Assembly: GCF_002127325.2 (NCBI RefSeq) | Contig: NC_035449.2 | Location: 138,932,807-138,996,806 of the forward strand | DNA from: Helianthus annuus | Lineage: Eukaryota > Streptophyta > Magnoliopsida > Asterales > Asteraceae | DNA: 64,000 nucleotides | Reading direction: 5' to 3' | Shown here: one piece after another, positions 54,604 to 64,000 of the stretch | Numbering within the stretch: the first letter of the stretch is position 1 | Layout: every line of letters begins with the position of its first letter | Notes under the pieces: generated by a model | What the model was told of the DNA's origin: nothing | Databases searched by the model: none | Seen by the model: the letters and a program-made list of their open reading frames with translations, nothing else | Translations under genes and position numbers: made by a program

Positions 54604-56368
54604 TGTAAGCCCCTAAATTTAAAATCATTAACCACTAAGAAAACCCTAATTAAGACACCCAAGTAATTCTGCACTAACCCTAAAATTTTCAGAATCATCA
54701 GAATCAGGATCAGGGCCCCTAAAACTCAGGGGGGGGCAAAACCCTAGTTACGATTATCCTCATAACTATCTGTCAAATTCGAAATTTAAGAAACTGTCAA
54801 CACAGCAAGCCTAGTTACACACGTAGCTACCCTATAAACATAGGTTACCCCTCGCGTAGCGCGACGCCCATGGGGGTACCCCTCGCGCTACGCGACAGGG
54901 TCAAATTTCGGGTATAAATAGAGGAGTCTGGGACTTGAAATTGGGCACTTGAACGACGAAAAAACTCACAGTATACGCTGAGTTATAGCAGAAATCGTTC
55001 ACAACACACACAATTCACGAATCGCTGCCGCAATCAGGGTAATAACTCGATCGCTATTACGATTCAACATCCGATCGATTATAACTATCCGACGATTGTC
55101 CGAGTGCTGCTCAAAATTGAGCTTATACTTTATTGTTCATCGTGATTTCGACTTGAATATTTGAGTGCTGTTCGAATTCGGACTATGCTCTGTTATTCAT
55201 TGTGAATCTGATCGAATTATTAAGTATTATATTTTGTCATTTGTCGATAATTCGATAAATGAGTTGAAGTATTGCACTTGTTAATTGTTGTGAAGGTTTA
55301 ATCTCGTGAATTGACGTAAAGGCTGTATTAAGTTACTAACCTAGTTTGTGTGCATGTTATTTAAATTAGGTTAAAAGATTAATCAGTAGTCTAAACTCTG
55401 CCCGTATAAATCTAAAACATTAGCACAAGGTAGCTTCACTTTGGAGTTATTAAGGTACGGATCCTTACCCCACTCTTTATTGCTTCATATTCAAATTATT
55501 ATAAAACCACTAAATTACTATATCTGTTAAAAACTCCTCACGTCTTTGATTATCGATTCATTTGACAGTCCGTTCGATTCCTATCCTAATCATTTGATTT
55601 AACTTGCATGTCATGCAATAGTATTATGTTGTTATACTCATTATCGCATGTTCCAATATATGTTCCGTTTTGTTATGAAAATAAGTTTTATAAGTTATGT
55701 GAATAAGACCATTTGTACTCTGATACCCTGAGTATCGCTTCTCGTGGAGTGTCCCACGAGCATGTTGTTGTGGCATCAACATCATGTGCTCCATCCGTGA
55801 CGGAGAGATCAGTTCACGGCGTCTCTTAAGTACAAGTGTGGTACATAAGGTTATTAGGAGGCGTATGGATCGATCCTAGGATTTAAGTATAAGGAGGTGG
55901 ATAACGGGTATGCCAATTCGCCATCTCATGTGATAATTATGCAGGAGTAGCTACCTGTGTATTGTCACGTTTTAAGTTTGCTCATGGGTACATCCGTAAG
56001 ATATGATTATGAAATTTTGTTCTTGCATCGTATCATTTTCGCCTAAAGTTTCATCCGGATAAGATTTCATATGAAGCATTTATTTGTTATTTGAGCCTAA
56101 AATTCCGTACTGAGCATTCGGCTCATTCCGTAAACTTTTTATATATACAGGTCCACAGGTTACTTTGGGAGGGGAAAAGAGAGAAGAATAAAGCCTAGGA
56201 ATAAATCTGAAGATATTAGTTAATTAAGATGAATGTCTCCGCTTGTATATTAATCCTAACTTTAATGATCGTATGGTTGTGTCCTTATCAAATAAATAAA
56301 TGGAATTATGACTTTTGTTATGTTACCGTTATTGTGACACGTCAGCCCTTCCGGGTTGGGGTGTTACA
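54604..56368 (+). repeat. element G 5' LTR
   Basis: Starts TGTAAGCCCC and ends GGGGTGTTACA. TATA box GGGTATAAATAGAGG at about 54909-54923, 15-30 bp after a CpG-rich inverted repeat. Confidence 0.93.
54852..54895. promoter_or_regulatory. perfect 13-bp CpG inverted repeat upstream of G TATA box
   Basis: TCGCGTAGCGCGA (54852-54864) and TCGCGCTACGCGA (54883-54895) are exact reverse complements around an 18-base loop. Preserved at 61795-61807 and 61826-61838 in the other LTR. Confidence 0.85.
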
Positions 56369-56372
56369 GCTA

Positions 56373-56384
56373 TGGTATCAGAGC
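56373..56384 (+). other. PBS of element G
   Basis: TGGTATCAGAGC, initiator-Met tRNA site, four bases after the LTR. Confidence 0.92.
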
Positions 56385-56507
56385 AAAGGCTCTTTCCTGT
56401 AGAAAACTTGAAGATAGTAATTAAGACCTGTGAGGAATGGGTAGATATCTATGATAGGATTCAACTTGATCTCTTATTTGATTTAACTCCTATGTCTATT
56501 CCTATAG

Positions 56508-57083
56508 ATGCCTCCTCGTCGTCCGCCACGTAGGAATACTCGTACTAACCATGAACGTAACAACATTTCTTCGAATGAGACTCCAGTTGATCCAAACATA
56601 ATTAATGCTATCAACCAGGCTGTTGCTGGGTTGCTTCCAAACCTGGTTGCTCAAATAGCTGAGGCCGTTATTCAACAAACTCTTCATCCAGAACGCACTA
56701 ACACTAATCCAATCTCTGGTGGTGAAACTCGTGAGAATACCACTAACAATATTACTTATAGTATAGACATATGGATTAGTAAATTCCAAAAACAAAAGCC
56801 GAAATCCTTTAGTCACGCTACTAATCCAGTCGAAGCAAGAAACTGGATAGCTCATGTTGAAAAGATCTTCGGAGTTCTTGGAGTTCCGGAGCAATACAAA
56901 GTTAGACTGGCTACCTACAAATTTGAAGATGACGCACAAACTTGGTGGGAAGGATATAAGCAAGTCAAAGGAGGGGATGATTTTGACGCTAATCTTTCAT
57001 GGGTCGACTTTCGTAATATATGTTTTACGATAAGTATTTTTCGACCGCTGATAAAGAAGCTTATATCAGGGAGTATGCAATAA
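56508..57083 (+). CDS. element G gag, N-terminal part before frameshift
   Basis: Starts [14 protein letters not shown], a basic N terminus, then a helix ([20 protein letters not shown]) and capsid motifs ([28 protein letters not shown]). About residue 170 (near 57020) the capsid homology jumps to another frame at a T run, and the last ~20 residues are not gag-like. Capsid precursor by family. The break probably inactivates this copy unless it is a sequencing or assembly slip. Confidence 0.85.
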   Translation: MPPRRPPRRNTRTNHERNNISSNETPVDPNIINAINQAVAGLLPNLVAQIAEAVIQQTLHPERTNTNPISGGETRENTTNNITYSIDIWISKFQKQKPKSFSHATNPVEARNWIAHVEKIFGVLGVPEQYKVRLATYKFEDDAQTWWEGYKQVKGGDDFDANLSWVDFRNICFTISIFRPLIKKLISGSMQ

Positions 57084-60000
57084 TTCGACAGGGGAGTGAT
57101 GAACCAGCCTCTGAGTTCATTACTCGATTTTCAAGGTTGGCTAGTATTGTAGGAGATGTTGCAGGATCAGCAGAAGTCCAGGCAGAAAAATGCAAGTGGG
57201 CAGTTAATGATCGAATTCGGAAATCGATCATGTACATGAAATTTAAGGATATCACCGAAGTTGCTGATGCAATCAAAACTTTTGAATTCGAAAGGAAAGA
57301 ATTCCTATCTCGAACTGGGGATTATAAGAAGAGAAATAGAGAAGGCCAATTTAAGCAAGAAATCAGCCAATCATCCACTGCGCCACAGCATCAAGATCGT
57401 AAAGTGCAAGGAAATCAAAATTCTGGAAATCAAGCACGTCCATGGCAACCTAGACTTCAAAACCTGAGGCCTGCTCAAAACCAGATTCAGTTGTATGCAG
57501 AACCTATTAGAGCTCAACCACTGAATCAACAAGTAAACCCGAATCAGATTACATATCCTCTATGTAATACTTGTGGTAAGAGACATCAGGGCGTATGTCA
57601 CCGAAGTACAGGAGCATGCTTTAGATGTGGCCAAACTGGACACATGATCAAGGAATGTCCTAAGAAAGATACTAAGAAGAATAATCAACCCAATGTTGGA
57701 GGAAGAATTTTCGCACTTTCCGCTACTGACGCTGCTAATATTCCAGGTACTGTATCTGGAACCCTTCAGATTGGTGAACGTAGTATCTATGTGTTATTCG
57801 ATACAGGAGCGACTCATTCTTTAGTATCCCACTCGTTTACTAAGTACCTTCCTATAAGACCAACTCCCTTAAATCATACCTTAACCATTTCTACCCCCAT
57901 GGAAAATTCATCCGTAATCACTTACGTATATAAGGATTGTCCGATCCGTATTGAATCTATTGTGTGTAAGGCAGACCTATTTCCAATACATATGTGTGAC
58001 TTTGATGTTATTCTAGGAATAGATTGGTTGTCTAGACATCGTGTAACTATAGATTGTCATTCTCGCCGAGTTATTTTCGGTGATCTTCATCATCCTGATA
58101 TTATATATCAGGGAACTCAAGCCCATAAATCTCTTAAAATTATCTCTGCACTTAAGGCTCGAAAATCCATATCAAACGGCTGTGCTGGATTCCTAGCATC
58201 GATTAAGGATACTTCTGCTAGTATTAAGAGTATCGATAGCCACTCCGTTGTTCGTGAATATCCTGATGTATTTCCGGATGAACTCCCGGGATTACCACCC
58301 GACCGTCAGTTAGAATTCACCATCGACTTGATCCCTGGTGCCGAACCTATTTCTAAAGCTCCATACCGTATGGCCCCGATGGAACTGAAGGAGTTGAAGG
58401 AACAATTGCAAGAATTGTTAGATTTAGGATTCATAAGACCCAGTGTTTCACCTTGGGGTGCTCCGGTCTTATTTGTGAAGAAGAAAGACGGTAGTATGCG
58501 TTTATGTATTGACTACCGAGAGCTGAACAAGATTACTATTCGTAATCAGTATCCTCTGCCTCGCATTGATGATCTCTTTGATCAACTTCAAGGGGCTCAG
58601 TTCTTCTCAAAAATCGACCTAAGGTCTGGGTACCATCAGTTAAAGGTCAAGAATGAGGATGTTCCCAAGACCGCTTTTCGTACTCGATATGGTCATTACG
58701 AATTTTTGGTTATGCCCTTTGGGCTAACTAATGCACCCGCAGTCTTTATGGATTTGATGAATCGCGTATTTCACAAATTCCTAGACAAATTCGTTATTGT
58801 CTTTATCGATGACATTCTGGTATATTCTAAAAGTCGCGAAGAGCATGAAGCACATCTACATGAAGTAATTGGAACCTTGCGGCATGAGAAATTGTACGCG
58901 AAGTTCTCCAAATGTGACTTTTGGCTTAGCCAAGTATCATTTTTAGGTCATGTCATATCAGCAGAGGGAATTATGGTAGACCCAACAAAGGTTGAAGCTA
59001 TTACAAAATGGCCAAGACCCACTTCTGTTACCGAAATACGAAGTTTCTTGGGTCTTGCTGGCTATTACCGAAGATTTGTTGAAAGATTCTCGGTAATTGC
59101 TTTACCACTCACAAAACTCCTCAGGAAAGGGGTGAAGTACTCATGGAATGAAGAACAAGAGAAAAGCTTTGAAGAATTAAAGAAACGACTCGTATCCTCT
59201 CCGATACTCGCTCTTCCTTCTGGATCAGGAGGTTACCAAGTCTACAGTGATGCCTCAAAGAAAGGATTAGGTTGTGTGCTAATGCAACATGGGAAGGTTA
59301 TCGCTTATGCCTCCCGTCAGTTGAAGCCTTATGAAGTTAACTATCCTACACATGATTTAGAATTAGCCGTAGTCGTCTTTGCACTTAAGATTTGGCGACA
59401 TTATCTGTATGGTGAAAGTTGTGACATCTTTACCGACCACAAGAGCCTCAAGTATATATTTACGCAGAAGGAGCTAAATATGAGGCAAAGAAGGTGGTTA
59501 GAACTTTTAAAAGATTATGACACAAATATTCAATACCATCCAGGCAAAGCCAATGTAGTAGCTGACGCATTAAGCCGAAAGAACTCCGGGACTATATCTT
59601 GCCTACAAATTCAACCTCATGTTAGGAAGGATCTCGAAAGGATGGACATTTGGCTTCAGGTTAGTAACTCTGATGGATATCTAGCTAGAATGCAGATTGA
59701 ACCCAACCTCATATCCCGGATCAAAGAAGCACAAAAGCAAGATGGAGAACTTTGGGCAATTGTGCAAAATCTCGAGGTGGGTAAGCAATCTGAATTTAGT
59801 ATAGACCATCAAGGGGTGATTTGGTGCGGCAAAAGACTTTGTGTACCCGATGACTCCACCCTTCGTGAGTCATTGTTAGCCGAAGCTCACAGCTCACCAT
59901 TTTCGATTCACCCAGGATCTACCAAGATGTATAGAGATTTAAGACAGAACTTCTGGTGGAATGGCATGAAGGAAGACGTTGCTCGATACGTAAGTAAATG

Positions 60001-61138
60001 TCTCACTTGCCAACAAGTGAAAATTGAACACAAACGAGCAAGCGGTCTGTTGCAGCCATTGGATATTCCCATATGGAAGTGGGATGAGATCACAATGGAT
60101 TTTGTTACTGGTCTACCTAAGACATTCAAGAAGAATGATGTTGTATGGGTGGTTGTCGATAGATTATCAAAGTCAGCACATTTTCTACCAATTCAGCAAG
60201 GATTGTCGGTTAATAAGTTATCCGAAATATTTCTTCAAGAAATTATTCGACTCCATGGCACACCATCTTCCATTGTTTCCGATAGAGACCCACGTTTCAC
60301 CTCACGATTTTGGAAAGGTTTTCAGGCAGCTTGGGGGACACAACTAAAGTTTAGTACGGCTTTCCATCCACAAACAGATGGGCAGTCAGAACGCACGATT
60401 CAGACCTTGGAAGACATGCTCCGAGCATGCGCACTTGAATGGTCTGGAAATTGGGATGAATATTTATGTCTTGTTGAGTTCGCTTACAACAATAGTTGGC
60501 AAGCAAGTATTGGCATGGCACCTTTTGAGCTTTTGTACGGTCGGAAATGTCGCGCACCATTATGCTGGGATGAAGTCGGAGAAAAGATTATTGAAGGGCC
60601 AGAATTAGTTCAGATTACAAATGAAAAAGTCACTATGGCCCGAGAAAAACTGAAAGAAGCTCAGAGTAGACAAAAGAGCTATGCAGATCAAGATAGACGA
60701 CCCCTCGAATTTAAAATTGGTGACCACGTATTCTTAAAGGTATCACCTTGGCGTGGTGTTCGTAGATTTGGAATTAAAGGGAAACTTAGTCCCCGTTTCA
60801 TCGGTCCATTTGAAATCCTTGAAAGAATTGGAGAAGTGTCATATCGACTGGCTTTACCGCCTCAACTCTCTCACGTTCATAACGTTTTTCATATATCCTC
60901 TTTAAGAGGATATAATTATCATCCACTCCACGTCATTAGTTATCCGTTACTTACGATTCACGAAGATTTGTCCTACGAAGAGGAACCAGAAGCCATCTTA
61001 GATCGAGAAGAAAGGGTTTTGCGTAGGAAAGTAATTCCGTTTGTTAAAATCCTTTGGAAAAATCACTCTGAACACGAAGCAACATGGGAATCTGAAGAAT
61101 CAATTCGTTCTCTATACCCTAATCTATTCTCGCAATAG
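57020..61138 (+). CDS. element G gag C-terminal part, protease, RT, RNase H, integrase, chromodomain
   Basis: 1372 residues in one open frame. The start is only the first codon after the frameshift. Knuckle CX2CX3HX3C at 182-193 and CCHC at 200-213. Protease VLFDTGATH at 258-266. RT with FIDD at 596-599. RNase H D745, E782, D807 and D850. Integrase H958, H965, C995 and C998, then D1028, D1089 and E1125 (35 residues between the last two). GPF motif near 1250, and a chromodomain ([17 protein letters not shown]) at the end. All catalytic residues examined are present. Chromovirus by the chromodomain, and probably the Tekay branch, which is less certain. Confidence 0.93.
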   Translation: MFYDKYFSTADKEAYIREYAIIRQGSDEPASEFITRFSRLASIVGDVAGSAEVQAEKCKWAVNDRIRKSIMYMKFKDITEVADAIKTFEFERKEFLSRTGDYKKRNREGQFKQEISQSSTAPQHQDRKVQGNQNSGNQARPWQPRLQNLRPAQNQIQLYAEPIRAQPLNQQVNPNQITYPLCNTCGKRHQGVCHRSTGACFRCGQTGHMIKECPKKDTKKNNQPNVGGRIFALSATDAANIPGTVSGTLQIGERSIYVLFDTGATHSLVSHSFTKYLPIRPTPLNHTLTISTPMENSSVITYVYKDCPIRIESIVCKADLFPIHMCDFDVILGIDWLSRHRVTIDCHSRRVIFGDLHHPDIIYQGTQAHKSLKIISALKARKSISNGCAGFLASIKDTSASIKSIDSHSVVREYPDVFPDELPGLPPDRQLEFTIDLIPGAEPISKAPYRMAPMELKELKEQLQELLDLGFIRPSVSPWGAPVLFVKKKDGSMRLCIDYRELNKITIRNQYPLPRIDDLFDQLQGAQFFSKIDLRSGYHQLKVKNEDVPKTAFRTRYGHYEFLVMPFGLTNAPAVFMDLMNRVFHKFLDKFVIVFIDDILVYSKSREEHEAHLHEVIGTLRHEKLYAKFSKCDFWLSQVSFLGHVISAEGIMVDPTKVEAITKWPRPTSVTEIRSFLGLAGYYRRFVERFSVIALPLTKLLRKGVKYSWNEEQEKSFEELKKRLVSSPILALPSGSGGYQVYSDASKKGLGCVLMQHGKVIAYASRQLKPYEVNYPTHDLELAVVVFALKIWRHYLYGESCDIFTDHKSLKYIFTQKELNMRQRRWLELLKDYDTNIQYHPGKANVVADALSRKNSGTISCLQIQPHVRKDLERMDIWLQVSNSDGYLARMQIEPNLISRIKEAQKQDGELWAIVQNLEVGKQSEFSIDHQGVIWCGKRLCVPDDSTLRESLLAEAHSSPFSIHPGSTKMYRDLRQNFWWNGMKEDVARYVSKCLTCQQVKIEHKRASGLLQPLDIPIWKWDEITMDFVTGLPKTFKKNDVVWVVVDRLSKSAHFLPIQQGLSVNKLSEIFLQEIIRLHGTPSSIVSDRDPRFTSRFWKGFQAAWGTQLKFSTAFHPQTDGQSERTIQTLEDMLRACALEWSGNWDEYLCLVEFAYNNSWQASIGMAPFELLYGRKCRAPLCWDEVGEKIIEGPELVQITNEKVTMAREKLKEAQSRQKSYADQDRRPLEFKIGDHVFLKVSPWRGVRRFGIKGKLSPRFIGPFEILERIGEVSYRLALPPQLSHVHNVFHISSLRGYNYHPLHVISYPLLTIHEDLSYEEEPEAILDREERVLRRKVIPFVKILWKNHSEHEATWESEESIRSLYPNLFSQ

Positions 61139-61546
61139 AATTTTAGTCGAGTAACGGTAAATCTTGCTATTTGATATATGTTCATTTGTTTCTGTTTACG
61201 GTCATTTATGGTTTACCTTATGAGAAGATATTTTAGCTATGACTAAGTATATCTATGTAGGAAATGTCAGTACTAATAGTCACTCTAAGTATCTGTAAGT
61301 CTCTATTAACTTTTCATACGGAAAGAATATTTTAAGAAGGACCATTAGGGCACATATATAGGATAATTGACAAGTATAGTCATGACCTTAGTTATAAATT
61401 TCAGATACACATGTGTGGTTAGGAGGTTCTAGTTATATAAGTTAGTAACTCTGCTATAAAATTTTCATTTCTGGTACTTATGCGATAGGTTATATGCTTA
61501 TTTGCAAAAATTTCGAGGACGAAATTTCTTTTAAGGGGGTAATAGT
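61139..61546 (+). other. element G 3' untranslated region and PPT
   Basis: About 400 bp without an ORF, ending in the purine run TTTTAAGGGGGTAATAGT before the LTR. A CGAGGACGAAATTTC inverted stretch (61514-61528) precedes the PPT. Confidence 0.7.
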
Positions 61547-63310
61547 TGTAATGCCCCTAAATTTAAAATCATTAACCACTAAGAAAACCCTAATTAAGAC
61601 ACCCAAGTAATTCTGCACTAACCCTAAAATTTTCAGAATCATCAGAATCAGGATCAGGGCCCCTAAAATTCAGGGGGGGCAAAACCCTAGTTACGATTAT
61701 CCTCATAACTATCTGTCAAATTCGAAATTTAAGAAACTGTCAACACAGCAAGCCTAGTTACACACGTAGCTACCCTATAAACATAGGTTACCCCTCGCGT
61801 AGCGCGACGCCCATGGGGGTACCCCTCGCGCTACGCGACAGGGTCAAATTTCGGGTATAAATAGAGGAGTCTGGGACTTGAAATTGGGCACTTGAACGAC
61901 GAAAAAACTCACAGTATACGCTGAGTTATAGCAGAAATCGTTCACAACACACACAATTCACGAATCGCTGCCGCAATCAGGGTAATAACTCGATCGCTAT
62001 TACGATTCAACATCCGATCGTTTATAACTATCTGACGATTGTCCGAGTGCTGCTCAAAATTGAGCTTATACTTTATTGTTCATCGTGATTTCGACTTGAA
62101 TATTTGAGTGTTGTTCGAATTCGGACTATGCTCTGTTATTCGTTGTGAATCCGATCGAATTATTAAGTATTAAACTTTGTCGTTTGTCGAAATTCGATAA
62201 ATGAGTTGAAGTATTGCACTTGTTAATTGTTGTGAAGGTTTAATCTCGTGAATTGACGTAAAGGCTGTATTAAGTTACTAACCTAGTTTGTGTGCATGTT
62301 ATTTAAATTAGGTTAAAAGATTAATCAGTAGTCTAAACTCTGCCCGTATAAATCTAAAACATTAGCACAAGGTAGCTTCACTTTGGAGTTATTAAGGTAC
62401 GGATCCTTACCCCACTCTTTATTGCTTCATATTCAAATTATTATAAAACCACTAAATTACTATATCTGTTAAAAACTCCTCACGTCTTTGATTATCGATT
62501 CATTTGACAGTCCGTTCGATTCCTATCCTAATCATTTGATTTAACTTGCATGTCATGCGATAGTATTATGTTGTTATACTCATTATCGCATGTTCCAATA
62601 TATGTTCCGTTTTGTTATGAAAATAAGTTTTATAAGTTATGTGAATAAGACCATTTGTACTCTGATACCCTGAGTATCGCTTCTCGTGGAGTGTCCCACG
62701 AGCATGTTGTTGTGGCATCAACATCATGTGCTCCATCCGTGACGGAGAGATCAGTTCACGGCGTCTCTTAAGTACAAGTGTGGTACATAAGGCTATTAGG
62801 AGGCGTATGGATCGATCCTAGGATTTAAGTATAAGGAGGTGGATAACGGGTATGCCAATTCGCCATCTCATGTGATAATTATGCAGGAGTAGCTACCTGT
62901 GTATTGTCACGTTTTAAGTTTGCTCATGGGTACATCCGTAAGATATGATTATGAAATTTTGTTCTTGCATCGTATCATTTTCGCCTAAAGTTCCATCCGG
63001 ATAAGATTTCATATGAAGCATTTATTTGTTATTTGAGCCTAAAATTCCGTACTGAGCATTCGGCTCATTCCGTAAACTTTTTATATATACAGGTCCACAG
63101 GTTACTTTGGGAGGGGAAAAGAGAGAAGAATAAAGCCTAGGAATAAATCTGAAGATATTAGTTAATTAAGATGAATGTCTCCGCTTGTATATTAATCCTA
63201 ACTTTAATGATCGTATGGTTGTGTCCTTATCAAATAAATAAATGGAATTATGACTTTTGTTATGTTACCGTTATTGTGACACGTCAGCCCTTCCGGGTTG
63301 GGGTGTTACA
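61547..63310 (+). repeat. element G 3' LTR
   Basis: Starts TGTAATGCCCC, one base longer at the start than the 5' copy, and ends GTGTTACA before TSD GTATC. Confidence 0.93.
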
Positions 63311-63315
63311 GTATC

Positions 63316-64000
63316 ATTCATATTTTCCTTTAATTAGGGCTTTTTTTTTTCTATCATTAGAGGTTTTTATTGATATTTAACTTTCCTGATCCATACAATT
63401 TTTTTATGTTTGAATTGTCCAGGAATTTGTCGGAAAATTCGAAATTCTAACGATTCAGTAACCAGGTTTGCGATTTTGTGTAGTATTTTGGTTTTTATAA
63501 TATTCATTTTATGTATGTTCTTCAGATCTTCTACGTTCCAAATAGACTGTTGACCAGCATGTAAAAATATTGAAAATTTTATAAAATTAGGGCACATCAC
63601 TAGAATATGGCGTGAAAAAGAAGTTTTGTCAATGAATATTTCTAAACGAATGTAGCTTACTATTCTTGGGTTGTTTTTTTACAGAGATAGAAGTTGAGTT
63701 TTGTTTATTTATCTTGGTTTTTTTTTCTGTTCATGCTTTTTCTATTTTTGGGGACTGATTTTGTTGTTCAATTTTTCAAGTTGCCATGGCTTAATGCTCA
63801 TCTTACAAAGATCTGGCCTTTTGTTAACGAGGTTAGTTGATTGTATTCAATGGTTATTTGATGCTTTAGTTGAGTCGTGTATGTCTGTATTTTAGGTTTT
63901 TGATATTTATTATTGTAAATGTTAGTAGATATTTATTTATTGTAAATGATATGTCCACATAATTTGCAGGTATATAATCTATAGTAGATATTTATTTATT
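63316..64000. other. right flank of element G, no gene recognised
   Basis: AT-rich with T runs. Acceptor-like TTTTTTACAG|AG near 63684 and AATTTGCAG|GT near 63970 would suit an intron, but no coding exon is visible. AGTAGATATTTATTTATT occurs twice near the end. Confidence 0.4.

Larger units (their letters stand above)
54604..63310 (+). mobile_element. young complete Ty3 chromovirus G, sense
   Basis: 8707 bp, perfect TSD GTATC (54599-54603, 63311-63315). LTRs of 1765 and 1764 bp differ at about 15 positions by eye, under 1%. Order: LTR, PBS, gag, protease, RT, RNase H, integrase, chromodomain, PPT, LTR. One frameshift in gag is the only lesion seen in the coding part. Its LTR and protein differ clearly from A and B, so it is a separate family. 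Confidence 0.93.

Noticed and set aside
1..64000. tRNA or rRNA genes
   Set aside because: I saw only 12-13 base PBS matches to initiator-Met tRNA, with no cloverleaf-length sequence.

Overview
This is repeat-rich nuclear DNA from a flowering plant. LTR retrotransposons dominate it, in nested insertions, with smaller Helitron, PIF/Harbinger, hAT, MULE and LINE pieces filling the gaps. I see no bacterial-style operons, rRNA, tRNA or CRISPR. The style of the chromoviral (Tekay/Del-like) and gag-only elements suggests a eudicot, perhaps a composite (Asteraceae). That taxonomic guess comes from memory of the families and is weak.

Layout. 1-4647: decayed antisense Ty1/copia element (F), cut by the window edge. 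4648-7145: 5' part of a second antisense copia-like element (E), with palindrome-rich leader repeats. 7146-10034: copy 1 (C1) of a deleted Ty3 element: LTR, PBS, extra ORF, gag remnant and part of another LTR. 10035-36325: an old sense Tekay-like element (A) without its 5' LTR, carrying two clean insertions. These are the gag-only antisense element D (12698-18527, TSD TGAAT) inside RT, and the young, nearly intact antisense Tekay element B (19708-33612, TSD CTAAG) inside integrase. 36326-41807: copy 2 (C2) of the deleted Ty3 element, ending in a chimeric LTR. 42037-45175: hAT-type MITE split by a 2.5 kb solo LTR. 45515-54603: a patchwork of a LINE tail, a MITE inside a MITE, a C-rich/G-rich fold-back-like element, a Helitron, a Harbinger element with an intron-containing Myb-like gene, an hAT transposase tail, a MULE MITE, and a possible host 5' UTR. 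54604-63310: a young complete sense chromovirus (G, TSD GTATC) with one frameshift in gag. 63316-64000: unannotated flank.

How the parts relate. B and G encode the usual Ty3 set (gag, protease, RT, RNase H, integrase, chromodomain). Each has one visible lesion in its main frame, so recent activity is plausible. D has gag but no pol and would need enzymes from another element. B and C each carry an additional ORF between PBS and gag. Several LTR families share one architecture: CpG-rich inverted repeats placed upstream of the TATA box. The extra ORFs and these LTR palindromes are the least explained features. No single dramatic new defence or metabolic system is visible.
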